The notes under the pieces were generated by a model that saw nothing but the letters and a program-made list of their open reading frames with translations, was not told the origin of the DNA and did not search any database. From Morchella semilibera (taxonomy: Eukaryota; Ascomycota; Pezizomycetes; Pezizales; Morchellaceae): DNA of 64,000 nucleotides. Every line of letters starts with the position of its first letter. Positions within the stretch are counted from its first letter, which is position 1. The position numbers and the translations under genes are program-made. The DNA lies in the NCBI GenBank assembly GCA_009192285.1, contig WBVU01000004.1, positions 4,548,001 through 4,612,000 on the forward strand, written 5' to 3'. This document shows, one piece after another, positions 1 through 10,707 of this stretch.

Positions 1-198
1 TTCCGCAACTTTCTAGAAGGGGGACGAAAGAAAAGAAAAACAGGGAAAGGACGAAAGGAAAATGGGGAAGGAAGAACGATAATAAATCTAATTAATCAAA
101 AGCCGAAGAAATAAACAAGAAGCCAATAGGGGAAGAAGGGCTCATCTATACTGACTGATATTGCACAATGAGAGTAGGTGTGGAGGAAATAGATCGTA

Positions 199-3100
199 TC
201 ATTTATCGTTAACCTCGAGGTCCTTGGTGTTGTCATTTGCGCTCTGCAATAACATTTTTGCGACTAGTTCTTCTGCTTTCCCCTCCAACGCATCCTCAGA
301 GATTCCGCGATCAAGTGCAAGCTTCGTGTTTGCTAATGCGAGGATCTGTTCTTCGATTGTGTTTTTTGTTACAAGTCTGTTGTTTGTTAGATACGACGCT
401 CAAAAATTAAGTTGAGGGGTATAACTTACCTAATGACCTCGACTTCTCTTTTTTGCCCAACACGGTGGGCTCGATCAGCAGCTTGTGCATCATCGTGAGG
501 ATTGAAACTACTATCGAAGATGACAACTTTATTCGCACATGCCAAATTAATCCCAAAACCACCAGCTTTTGTTGAGAGTAGAAAGACCATGATATCGTCC
601 TCTTCATGATATTGATCAATTAAATCCTGTCTGGCATCCACAGGGGTGGACCCATCTATCCGTAAAAAGCCAAGATCTAGAGTAGTGAGCACGAGCTCCA
701 GGATATCTAGCATTTGTGTAAACTGGCTAAAGAGTAGAACACGGTCCCCTTTCTTTTTGAATTCAATCAACATGGCCTTCAACTGTTCGACCTTGCCACT
801 TTGCATCCATTCCTGCTCTTGCAGGGCATGTTTCCCCATCGTCTTGGGAAATTGGTGCACAAGCGGTTGAGTTCGAAGTCGTTCATGACCTCCATATCCT
901 CAAGGATGTACTTCTGTTCACTAGAGCGATAGACTTCCTCTTTTAAGATTTCGTGGGACATCTTCTTGATTTTTTCGTCGGTGTAAATCTTGCGGAAGAG
1001 GAGAGGATGAATAGCAGCCTTCCGAAGCTGCATCATCAAATTAGAGGTAGATTTGGACCCTTTTTTCCCGGCCGCCCGGGCTTCAATGGCTTCTTTCGCG
1101 GCAGTTATCTGTTCAACATAGATACTATTCTGGATAAGGTTCAAAGAACAGTATTCAACGCGGTTGGTCTTGGCCGGTAAATGTTTCAAGACCTGAAGGA
1201 TGCATTAACTTCTGTAAAAAGGTAATAATAACAAATTACATACCTGTGCCTTCTTCCTTCGCAGGACGAAAGGCGTCATCATTGCTCTTGCCCGTTTAAT
1301 CCTCTGCGCAGATAGTAACGCACTATTACTTTCATCGTCATCCGTAGTTTTTGCCTTATACTTGAAGATGCTTGCCAAATCCTCCTTCTTCTCACTGAAA
1401 ACTTCAGGGAGAATAAAAGCAAGAAGAGAAGCCAATTCTTGAAGGTTGTTCTGAAGAGGTGTCCCTGTCAACAGAAGTCGGAAATTGGCAGGTAAGCGCA
1501 TGAGGGCATCGTAACGGTTAGAGGTGCTATTCTTAAGAAGATGGCCCTCATCGTAGACGCATACATTGAAGGCCTGATCTTTCAAAAATTTCTTGTCAAG
1601 CTTGTCACCAGTTGCAAGCTGATAAGTTGTGACAAGAACATTCCAGCCACGGTCTCTGGTCAAGTCCATCCGCATCTCTGCCCGTTCTTTCTGGGATCCG
1701 TAGTAAGGTTCCACCCTTAATACTGGACAAAAGTTTTGAAATTCACGTAGCCAATTCTCTATTGATAGGGTTAGAGATATTTTCGGCCTCGTTGGCTAGA
1801 GATTACGAGAACTTACCTAATGTGGATGAAGGTACAACGACAAGATGGGGACCTTGGACTCCCTTTTCCAACAAATGTGCAAGAAATGAAATAACCTGGC
1901 AGGTTTTCCCCAGACCTTGACTTGGTATTAGCGACTCTGCTGTAACTCTACGGTCAAAAGATCTTACCCATCTCGTCCGCTAAAATGCAACTCAATTTCC
2001 TCCCGTATAGGAGACTTAGCCAGTTGACACCTACAAGCTGATAATCCTTCAGAACAACACCCTCACCAAGGTGCTTTGGCTGGTTCTTAAAAAATTGACC
2101 CGTCTGGTGCTCCCTCTTGTTTTTGATAATATCGTCCCCATCATCTATCATTATTATGTCCGAGCCCCCCGCATCAGTAGGTGTCCCAATAGCAGAATCT
2201 TTCAGCGATTCAGCCCTTGAATCAATTTTAATATCCGTCATATCCAGCTCCCCTGCAGGATTATCACTATTGCCTCCAAATACATCAACGCCCCATTTTT
2301 TGATAGATTCTGCAATTGGCTTTCCCAATTCTTCAACCCTTGCAATAAGTGAATCCACCGCTTCATATCCTCTCCACGTTTCTAAACACACATCAATAAC
2401 TTTGTCCCCAATGGCACGTGTCCTAGCACCTCGTGAAGCGCCCTTTGCCTTTGTTTTGGGTTTTTCGGTGGTATCACTAGATACCTCTCGAACCTCGTTG
2501 AGTGATCTGAATGGTCTCTGGGACAACACGACTTCTGCAATCTCCTCAGTGGTGGCTGCAATGTCCGATAGTTCTTTGACGGTACACTCATTGATATACT
2601 TCAGCACCTTTCTCTCAAGTTCTCTTTCTCCATCTGAATCCTCCGCAGCCTCGGCTGCCGAGTCAGAATCGTCGTCACTGATGGTGAATGCTGGTGCAGG
2701 TGGCGAGGAAGATTTCTCTCTTGAATTCCTACCAGAACCCCTAACAAGGCGTCTCTTCGCTTTTGATGGTGGAGCAGGAGGCGGGGACGAAAAGATAGGC
2801 TGCGCTTGCGTAGATGACCATTTATCCTTAATCCCCATCCTAGGTACCCTTGCGGCACGATTTGAGGTCTTGACTTGGGTCACCCCCCGCTTTGGCTTTT
2901 CATCACTGGATAGGGTGAGATCAACTGTTCCATCGTCATTAGTCAAGTACTCTATTGCATCGTCAAAGTTGCCCTTTTTCTCAATCAAGGCACCTAAGAG
3001 CGCAGAAACCGGTCTGTCGGGGAGGATCGATGCCATTCGTTGAACCACTTTTCTGTGTTCTAAACTATGGATTTCCTCAATTGAACTATCCACCAGCGGC

Positions 3101-3900
3101 CTTGCGCGATCCGGTTGTCGTTGAAGCTTAGGCCGTGCACTGGCAATACTTCCGCCTCCAGAGGAGTACGTGATTGGTGACTTCTTGGTTATAGAGTCTA
3201 AGCGTTTGAAAGGCGCTTGCGGCGCAGACCCATTGAATGCAAACTTTGACATTGCAGACTTAAACGCAGACTGTACCGGCGGCGACTCTTCAATCCTCAT
3301 AACATCTGTCGCGTTGTCCCTACGATCCCTCATAGAGCTTATAGATGGTATAGGTTTAGTCGGAAGGGAGCTTTTGAGGAATGTTGGTTTGATGTCATGG
3401 TCGGAACCATCATCTGATGAGACTCCAATATACTGCGGCCCATCATCCGTGAGATCTACTTTCCCTCCGTTTGGATAAAAATCGAACGGTTTCACGCTGC
3501 CATCTGCCTGTATAAGTGAAGAGCTTTTCAAGGGAGACTGGCGGATCTGTACTACGCGTGGCGGCGAAGTTACTATGTTCCTAAATGGGGAAGATGCGGC
3601 AACTTGGACAATAGGAGGTTGGTGTATTGAAGGTGACCTTCCATCAAGAGCAGGTTGGAGTAGCTGTGTGGCTTGTGTGCTTAGTGGTGGTGGAGACGAG
3701 CCAAGTATAGGGTCTGATTCGGGAATCTTATTGTAGAATGAGGAATTGAGAGGGAGGGTAGCCACTTCGTTAGAGAAGAGGTCATCTCCGCTGTCGTCAT
3801 CTGAATCGAATGTCTTTGGAGGTTGAGAGAACTTTCGCCGTTTAGGGGTCGAAGCAGCGGAGGAGTCAAATGGAGAGGGTCTGGCAAGAGACGAAGCCAT
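199..3900 (-). CDS. FUN30: FUN30/SMARCAD1 (Fft3)-type SNF2 chromatin remodeller, five exons, with an apparent frameshift
   Basis: Nuclear DNA-dependent ATPase of the Fun30/Fft3/SMARCAD1 group, which slides and exchanges nucleosomes in heterochromatin maintenance and DNA end resection. Exons read as 3900-1968, 1915-1817, 1758-1244, 1192-430 and 376-199, all with GT/AG introns of 51-58 bp. The long acidic, Ser-rich N-terminus carries a CUE-like segment (VVQRMASILPDRP...AIEYL), which marks FUN30 rather than other SNF2 classes. Helicase motifs are visible: DEMGLGKT (I, split by intron 1), DEGH (II), LLTGTPLQNN (III), and QAADRAHRVGQ (VI). I chose the start at MASSLARPSP; an in-frame ATG lies further upstream but would add a hydrophobic leader. 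About 1,162 residues. Oddity: in exon 4 the reading frame changes near 850-870 (between DFELNRL and QFPKTMGKH), and the summed exon length is one base short of a multiple of three, so one base appears to be missing. Confidence 0.93.
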
Positions 3901-4499
3901 AATAGAGACAGTGCTAATAGATGTAGCAGAATTAGTGGAAGCGGGTATTAAGGAATGAAGGTTAGGGTGGAGAGGGGAAAGATGGGGATAAAGAAACGCA
4001 AGAGGAAGATAAAAAAAAAAGCTAGTGGAGATTAGGATGATGCGCAAATGAATACATGTATCCGGGAGGTGAGGTGAAAATACAGAAACGAGGTCAGCCA
4101 ACAAGCGCCGCTGCTAGAGGCAGACACGAGCAAAGCCAGGGAAAAGAAATCTTCCAGACCGTGTTTTGGGTATTTGACGTGAAGTGCAAAGTCGCGGCTA
4201 GAAAAAGCAAAAGGACGCGACGCCAAGGTATTTTTTTTCGCGGGCCAATTAACTCCCAACTGGGTAAGGCGCAGAGTTGAACGCGTATAGTTGCCAGAGT
4301 TTCTAGATGCTGCAACGTCTAAATCAGTTGAGGAAGACAACTACATATACTTGGTACATAAGAGAAAGGGGAATAAGTCGAGAACATTGGGTAACAGCGA
4401 AGTTTATAGGACAACAGAAACCACCTCTACTTAATCTCTCGCAAAACTACATACAACCACTGTTATACATACCATTCTCATTCCAAGCAATCGCCATTG
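3901..4499. promoter_or_regulatory. Shared divergent promoter region of FUN30 and VMA21
   Basis: About 600 bp separate the divergent start codons of FUN30 (-) and VMA21 (+). The stretch contains no convincing coding sequence. It holds C/T-rich tracts on the FUN30 side and an A-run near 4012-4021. Promoter function is inferred from position only. Confidence 0.5.
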
Positions 4500-4944
4500 A
4501 TGGCTACCAGGCGCCCCGTCAAGGCTGGGAAGGACACTACCAGGGATGAGGATTCCTCTAGCAGTTCGGTCTCAACTGCTGCTGCAAATAAGAACGTTAC
4601 AGCTGCCTCCGCTGTGCCCAGGTACGTAAAATAAACACCACTACATGTTTCTTCGCACTGACACCCTTAGATCTGTGGTCGTGAAACTTCTTATGTTCAC
4701 ATTTGCTATGATTGTTTTCCCCTTGAGTTCTTACTTTCTTACCATAAGTACAATCTTTAAAGGTACTGTCCAGATCCTCCTACATTTTTTAGGATGCTAA
4801 TAAGTATAAGATCGCTCTAACAGCAGCACTCTAGCGGCAGCTACTGCAGCAGTGGTCGCAAATATCGTTCTCGTAGGGTACATTATCGTAGCCGCTAACG
4901 AAGACGATACAGACGGAAAGGATTACGAGAGGAAGTCACAGTGA
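4500..4944 (+). CDS. VMA21: VMA21-like V-ATPase assembly integral membrane protein
   Basis: ER membrane chaperone for assembly of the Vo sector of the vacuolar H+-ATPase. Exons 4500-4621, 4671-4762 and 4811-4944 give 115 residues, the usual size for fungal Vma21. The protein starts MATRRPVKAGKD, has a Ser/Ala-rich cytosolic N-terminus, a first membrane segment (VVVKLLMFTFAMIVFPLSS), a short loop after TISTIFK, and a second membrane segment (TAAVVANIVLVGYIVAA). It ends in an acidic/basic tail (NEDDTDGKDYERKSQ). The second intron has a clear GCTAATA branch site; only the acceptor at 4810 keeps the frame. Divergently transcribed from FUN30. Confidence 0.9.
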
Positions 4945-5517
4945 ATTAATTTTTTTTTTTTTGGGGGGGGGGGGGGGCGTAGAACGGCGGGAAGAAACAG
5001 GATGAAATATACTCATATATACTAAAGCCCATAACTGCCTTTATTGATTTTCTTCCACGAGCTCCCCCACTAGGGAAGTTTGTGAATCTAAACCCTGCAA
5101 TGCCCCACACGCCACAGAAGCCCCAATCGTGCTGGACAATTGTAAAGTTCCAGCAACATGTTTGCAGGTCAGGTTTTTCTCTCTGTGCCTACGGAGGAGA
5201 GCACGTGCTGGGCACCCCCGTGTGATAAACAACCCCAGCGGTCTTCTGGACACCGTGAGATTCAAAATCCAGTGAAGGATGGACTGCCCCCCCCCCCCCC
5301 CCCCCCCCCCAAACCGCGTTTCAGACCGTGACAATACATGTAGAGATCCAGACGTCCAGGCTGTATAGTCCCCACTACACATGCCCCACTCTTGAGGCAT
5401 CTTTTGCACTACACGGAACCCTACTCTAGAATATAACAACTGCTATCTAGAATTCTCTCCCCTAGATGTGATATAACAACAAAAAGCCGCCCTTCAGATG
5501 CACCTGGTTCTGCCGCC
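4945..5517. other. Intergenic spacer with two long homopolymer tracts
   Basis: No gene is seen between VMA21 and PPE1. The spacer carries a 13-T then 15-G run at 4950-4977 and an uninterrupted run of 24 C at 5287-5310. The G run lies directly after the VMA21 stop. ORFs drawn through the C run are low-complexity artefacts. Confidence 0.8.
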
Positions 5518-6921
5518 ATGAGTGACCTCCAACGCTCATTTCTCAAAGCAAAGCTCGCAAATCTTCCCCCCGAGACTCCGATGCCCCGAAATGCCCCGCC
5601 ACCGCATGTCTCGGTGTTTGATGAAGCCGAGGAAGATGCTGCGTTAGGTTACGATGCATTCCGTGGTGAAGTACCATCATCACCAATAAACGACGACTCT
5701 TCCTCTGCTTCCTCTGCTTCCTCTACATCAACCATACGTCCTGGTTTATTTACAAGACCTGAACTGCGAGTTCCACCCTTACCTTCTACGGGGCCAGGGC
5801 TAACATACCATCTCGCAGACCTAAACGAAAGTCAACTTTTGAGCCACTTTCCTGGAATTCCTACTTTTCTCAGAAGCTATACCTGCACTCCCCCTCTACC
5901 AACTGTACCCACCACGCATACATCACTCCCCCGCTTCCATCTGGTCCCCTCTTCGTAACTCATCATGGTGCTGGTTCGTCCGGCCTTTCATTCGCACTTC
6001 TGGCGTCCTCTATCCGGTCACTCCTTCCCTCCGCTGGTATCCTTTCTTTCGACGCCCGCGGTCATGGAGAGACGAAAACAACCGACGACAAAGACCTATC
6101 CCTCTCAAAGCTCGCAGATGACCTCGTATCTATTGTTAACTTATGTCGAGTGCGCTGTGGATGGGATAAGGTCCCAGACCTCATACTAGTCGGCCATTCT
6201 CTCGGCGGAGCCGTAGTAGCTGAGGTTGCCAAGAGCTTCGCGCTGGGTGGGAGTGTATTGGGATATGCCATACTGGATGTGGTTGAGGGGAGCGCAATTG
6301 ATGCACTGCAGAGTATGCAAACATACCTTTCGACCAGACCATTGGGGTTTTCATCAATGGCGCAGGGCATCGAATGGCAGTGAGTAATCCCACCCTCAAT
6401 ATAAGACACATAGGATTAACTTGGTGGTTTTTTTCCCGCCCCAGCACCCGTTCCCGCACAATTCGCAATCAAACTTCTGCGCGCATTTCAGTTCCCGCAC
6501 TCCTTGTCGAGGCAGGTGAACCCACCAACCCTAAGCCATGGCGTTGGCGCACAGATCTTGGGGCAACCCAGCCATTCTGGGAAGGTTGGTTTGTAGGATT
6601 GAGCAAGAAGTTTTTGGAAGCGCGGGGAGGAAAGCTGTTGGTGCTGGCAGGTACGGATAGACTTGACCGAGAGCTCATGATAGGACAAATGCAGGGGAAG
6701 TATCAACTACTTGTGCTGCCTGAGGTGGGGCACTTTGTACATGAGGATGCGCCGGAGAAGTGTGCAAGTGCTGTAAGTCTTCTTTACGCCCGAACTCTAT
6801 ACTTAACGCTAGTTGGTTTGCTTACGGTCAGTGATGGTACATGTAGCTAGTGGATTTCTACAAACGGAATGATAGATCCGCCTTGGTCCTTCCCCCTAAG
6901 GTTTCGGACATGTATAAATAG
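5518..6921 (+). CDS. PPE1: Protein phosphatase methylesterase 1 (PME-1/Ppe1), alpha/beta hydrolase
   Basis: Removes the C-terminal methyl ester from the PP2A catalytic subunit. The N-terminus MSDLQRSFLKAKLANLPPE and a Ser-rich linker match fungal Ppe1. After an intron somewhere within about 5770-5835 (donor and acceptor not certain) the frame runs through LSWNSYF and PLFVTHHGAGSSGLSF. It then reaches the nucleophile elbow GHSLGGAVVAEVAK (catalytic Ser), the characteristic LDVVEGSAIDALQSMQTYL, and GIEW. Later introns are 6380-6444 and 6773-6846. The acid is likely the Asp in LAGTDRLDRE and the histidine is in GHFVHED. The last exon (6847-6921) encodes LVDFYKRNDRSALVLPPKVS and ends ...DMYK. Convergent with SEC12. 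Confidence 0.92.
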
Positions 6922-7507
6922 TAGATCATTAGTAACAGTACTCTATATCTACCAAGTATAGGTAATTGTTTCAATGAACATATCCCATAGTTTACAACGA
7001 GATTTCAACCCCGTTATCAGCAAGTTTTCCGCAAATACAACCATCCAGGGTGAAATTGAAGTACCCGCACCCCACTAGATATGCCCCTTGGGAGTAGGGA
7101 GAGCAAACTACCTCGAAAGAGGTGGTCTTGGTGGAGATTCTCAGGATTCAATAAAGATTTCATGACTGAATAGAGCCAAAAATTCTGATATGATCGTGTT
7201 CTCAAGGGTAAGAAAGTGAAAATGGCCGGAATTCGTACGGCTTCCGGTGTAAATTTACGTATCTACTACAAACTTACAATCACAAAAGTGAATTCTATCT
7301 ATCTTATGGGGATTGTGTAAGGAGGTCAAAGCTGTTGATGACTAAGGGTAGATCGTCTACTTTGAAGTCATGAACCAACTCTGCTGGCTCCTCAATAGGC
7401 ATTAGATAAAATTATACATCTTTGGTGAATGGTTCATTGTCTACGTACATGTAACCAATGAATGTAAAGAGAAAGGCTCCAAAGGAATGAATTTATCCAA
7501 AATACGT
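6922..7507. other. Intergenic region between convergent PPE1 and SEC12
   Basis: Shared 3' flanks of two convergent genes. I see no further gene, repeat or RNA. Confidence 0.6.
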
Positions 7508-9196
7508 TTAACCAGTCAAGGTTAGTGGTGAGCCCTCCTGGACTACTTCCTCTATAGTATGCACCTTAGAGACACCGTCAGCGACATCGATTAAGATATC
7601 GTCGCCATTCTCAACCTCCTTTAGAACCATAAATGGTTCCTCCACTTCTGGCATTGCGGTCTCTGCCGTCTTTGCTCCGAGAACCTCATTGAATCTCGAC
7701 AAGATGGCATTTCGTTCCATTGGGAGTGGCAGACCAGCACGTGCTTCAAACATGAGTTGCAATACAACAGCAAATATAACTACTCCTATCAAAGATAGGA
7801 AAACTGAGAGGAAGGTCTGTTTTACTATGGAGCTCCCTCGGAGGAGACTGCGGCGACCGTTATGACCCGAGACGAGCGGAAGAGTGAAAACGACTACCGT
7901 GTTGGCTATGGACGTACTCGCAAGTTGTATATATTCGCGAGAGACAAGAACGGGGGAAAATGCAACTTTTGTAATCTGAAAAGGGTGTACTTCGCGGAAG
8001 GTTTTGACCGTTGCAATACTGTGGCCCTCAATAACGAGGGTCTCAACACTCTGATCTGCACCGGCGATGGAGACAATCGTTTGATGGGGCCCAAGTGAAA
8101 TTGCATCCATTGCGGTCACAGCTTTAACACTTCTGTGAAGATTTTTTCGTGTAAGACATTTACCATTAGGGGCGATGTCGATAAGGAGAAGTTCTGAGCC
8201 ACTGCGTGCGGGATAGTTCAAGACTGCTATAATGCACTCCGGACCACAGAACCGCACAGAACGGAGGCTTCCTTTCATTGGGGTAGACGGCTGCCAACTG
8301 ATTTTCCGGGGAGATTCGTCACCATCTTTTCCTTTAGCAGATGTAACAAAGATCTCTTTTGAAGTGCAATACACTAGTAGTCCGCCGGTAGATAAGTCTA
8401 AATCTGCACATTCTTCTTTTCCAGGCAACTGTATTCGTCTCTTTATGTCTAGGCTAGGAATATCAAGAACAACAACTTCTGAAGCTGCTTTGCTAACTAG
8501 CCCGGCGCCACTGGCGATCGCGACTACTGAACCATTCGTGCGTATCAATCGTTGATAGCTTCCGGTATCAATAGCAGAGCTAAAAAACCCATGTTTTGAT
8601 GCAAGGGAGATAGATGCCGAATCGGGTGTCTCAGCTGATACTTCGAAAACGCGGAAGTGATCATTCTTCCCAGCTTGCTGTGCATTTTCTGATGAATTGA
8701 TACCAGTCAATGCCAACCAGTTTCTTTCCTCATGTACATCTGACGTTGACTCGTTTGCTTCGTTTGTAGCCGTTGGTGGGTCACTGGATGGGAGCGCCTT
8801 CTTTCGCTTCTTGGGCTGGTGAGATTCGGCTTCCAGTGGAAGCAAAGACGAATTTTTAGGAACTGCAGCAAGTGACATGACAGCATCTTCCTGTTTGCTG
8901 AGTTCTATCTCCGCTAACACTTTGATCGATACATCGGTCGCGGGTTTTTTCACAGTAGGGGGCTGGGAAACATCAAGTAGTGTCTGTAGGATGGTTAGCA
9001 ACCAGATATCCAGTGATCAGTAGAGCAAATAGTAAAGACCAAGGTAATTTAGAAAGGAACGGACAATTTTATTGCCTACACCACTCCTCCCTTCCCCTCC
9101 ACCGCCGCCAACAAGAAGCCGGTCGCCATCAACGAAGGCGGCACAGAATATAGGGTAGGTAAGTGTAACCTTTTCTGATGTAATTGAGAGCGGCAT
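7508..9196 (-). CDS. SEC12: SEC12-like guanine nucleotide exchange factor for Sar1
   Basis: ER membrane WD40 protein that loads Sar1 with GTP to start COPII vesicle formation. Exon 1 (9196-9065) encodes MPLSITSEKVTLTYPIFCAA then the blade motif LLVGGGGGEGRSGVGNKI. An 81-bp intron with a GCTAAC branch site (8984-9064) follows. Exon 2 (8983-7508) encodes the rest; total 535 residues. Degenerate WD repeats are visible (VAIASGAGLVSKAASEVVVL, LASTSIANTVVVFTL). A single membrane anchor (VFLSLIGVVIFAVVLQLMFE) precedes a short acidic lumenal tail, the Sec12 topology. No breaks are seen. Confidence 0.9.
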
Positions 9197-9509
9197 TACG
9201 TTACGCTGAAGTTTCGTAGGGAATTTGGGGGTAAACGTTTGAACTTAGATGAAGACGGGGGGGCATGTCAGCGACGAAGCTCAGTAATGGAATAATCTGT
9301 CCTTGGCATTGGCCACCTAGCATCACATTCAAGCACTCGCTGCGACATGTGAAACTACATGTAGACGTCTGGTACCTTATACTCTGCATGCAATAACACA
9401 CCCAGGCCCCTGGCGACTCGAGCATGTAAAGTACGTGCTTCATGAATTAATACTTCTCAATGGAGCTATGTACTACTAATTCCATGGAAGGACGCGTACT
9501 ACGGGTGTA
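9197..9509. other. SEC12 upstream region
   Basis: Promoter side of SEC12. It contains scattered CATGTAG/GTACATG-like words but no gene that I can support. Confidence 0.4.
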
Positions 9510-9571
9510 GGGGTAAGTCTGGCGACAGTAAGAACTGTTGCAACTCGGGCCAGTGTCGCCAGACTTACCCC
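9510..9571. repeat. Perfect 18-bp inverted repeat (hairpin 1)
   Basis: Arms GGGGTAAGTCTGGCGACA at 9510-9527 and its exact reverse complement at 9554-9571 enclose a 26-bp loop. No coding sequence. It could be a fold-back element or a hairpin RNA. Confidence 0.85.
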
Positions 9572-9622
9572 GGTACATGTTGTAGGTACTTTATACTCGG
9601 TTTACGTAGGTTGCAACCTGCG

Positions 9623-9717
9623 AGAGTACTCCGGTGTGAAGGGTAAGTGAGTAGAACGCGGTGGTGCGGTTTGCGTTGCTACGTTCTACTCACTTACCCT
9701 TGACACCGTAGTACTCT
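9623..9717. repeat. 36-bp inverted repeat (hairpin 2)
   Basis: Arms at 9623-9658 and 9682-9717 are reverse complements over 36 bp with two mismatches and a 23-bp loop. The stem includes AAGGGTAAGTGAGTAGAACG. It shares the word GGGTAAGT with hairpin 1, 52 bp to the left. Confidence 0.85.
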
Positions 9718-10102
9718 TGCCTGCTGGGCATTCCCATGTACGGCATACCCCCATACGTGAGTCTACTTAGTAAGTACATGCAGTTTATAAAACGACATGT
9801 AAATACACGTATTTGATACTTTCCGAAGTCGCAAAACGAGTCAGGGAAAGAAGCTGCGGTTGTTTCCAATTGTGCAAATTAGTGATATTTAATCAACGCG
9901 GTACATATACGCGGTGTGTTAGGTTATGGTTGTTAAAAAAACAAAGAGGGATACATTAGCTCCAATACAGAATTACAGTGCCAAGCACAGCGGACATCAC
10001 GAGCATAAAGACGAACACAAACAAGTTCCTACCAAAAGAATATTTGAACCTGCATCCATACCTCGCTCCTTACGTACTCACATATCCTCATGGAATATGT
10101 AG

Positions 10103-10707
10103 TTAGGTTGACCGTTTCCTAATCCCAAAGCCTAGGAGAATCCTTTTAAGCTTCTCGGCAAGGCCTTCGTGGGGTCTTGCCTTGGTTTCAGGCGTCACAA
10201 TATTCCCCTCACCGCCCCTCTATATATATATAGCAAGAAGATATATCAGCATATCTCCCTGTAGGTTTACAGATACCTAGAACAAAATTGTAAGGAGTAA
10301 GAATATACCCCAGTATGATGTGCTTCTTCGGGATTAACGCTTAGTCTTGCCGCATCAGGGATAATATCATCGTCACGGCCAGTAGCCACTGCTTCCTGGC
10401 GGGGAGATCCTATGTTTCCAGCTCCACCTCTCTATCAAGATGTCAGATCTGGAATCTCGTTAGGTGGGATCGGGCAGCCCTACTCCTCCCGAGTATACAG
10501 CGCCCGAAGCAGCTGGGTCTCCGGTACGGCGGATAGCTCCATCCGTGTATTCTGTTGGGTCAGGGCCGATATTTCCCTGTCCTGAATTCCACATATATAG
10601 TCTATATCAGCATTGGGCATTTTAACTTAGGACAATGGAATGGGTATAAGAGATGGCTGGAAGTGTGTCGAAATACCTCCACGTCCGTGAGAAACGGTCT
10701 CAGTCAT
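10103..10707 (-). CDS. PAR32/DUF3602-type small protein with GRGGxGNI repeats, four short exons
   Basis: Fungal-specific small hydrophilic protein of the DUF3602 (Par32) kind; yeast Par32 is a TOR-sensitive regulator of ammonium transporters, and whether this one does that is unknown. Exons 10707-10677, 10581-10484, 10431-10309 and 10219-10103 splice to 122 residues. All introns (95, 52 and 89 bp) have GT/AG ends. The protein starts MTETVSHGRGGQGNIGPDP. It holds three copies of the family hallmark (GRGGQGNI, GRGGAGNI, GRGGEGNI) and ends RPHEGLAEKLKRILLGFG plus a basic tail. Each intron sits inside one hallmark repeat. The exons are too short to show up as single open frames. Confidence 0.88.

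Noticed and set aside
2117-3043. 308-codon plus-strand open frame
   Set aside because: It is the antisense shadow of FUN30 exon 1, with Ser/Pro-rich composition and no domain.
5041-5439. 132-codon minus-strand open frame with a Gly run
   Set aside because: The frame crosses the 24-C homopolymer and has no family motif.
9956-10045. Possible last exon of a membrane protein on the minus strand (FVFMLVMSAVLGTVILYW)
   Set aside because: It lies just past the stop of the PAR32-like gene and no upstream exons could be joined in frame; it may be chance in a 3' UTR.
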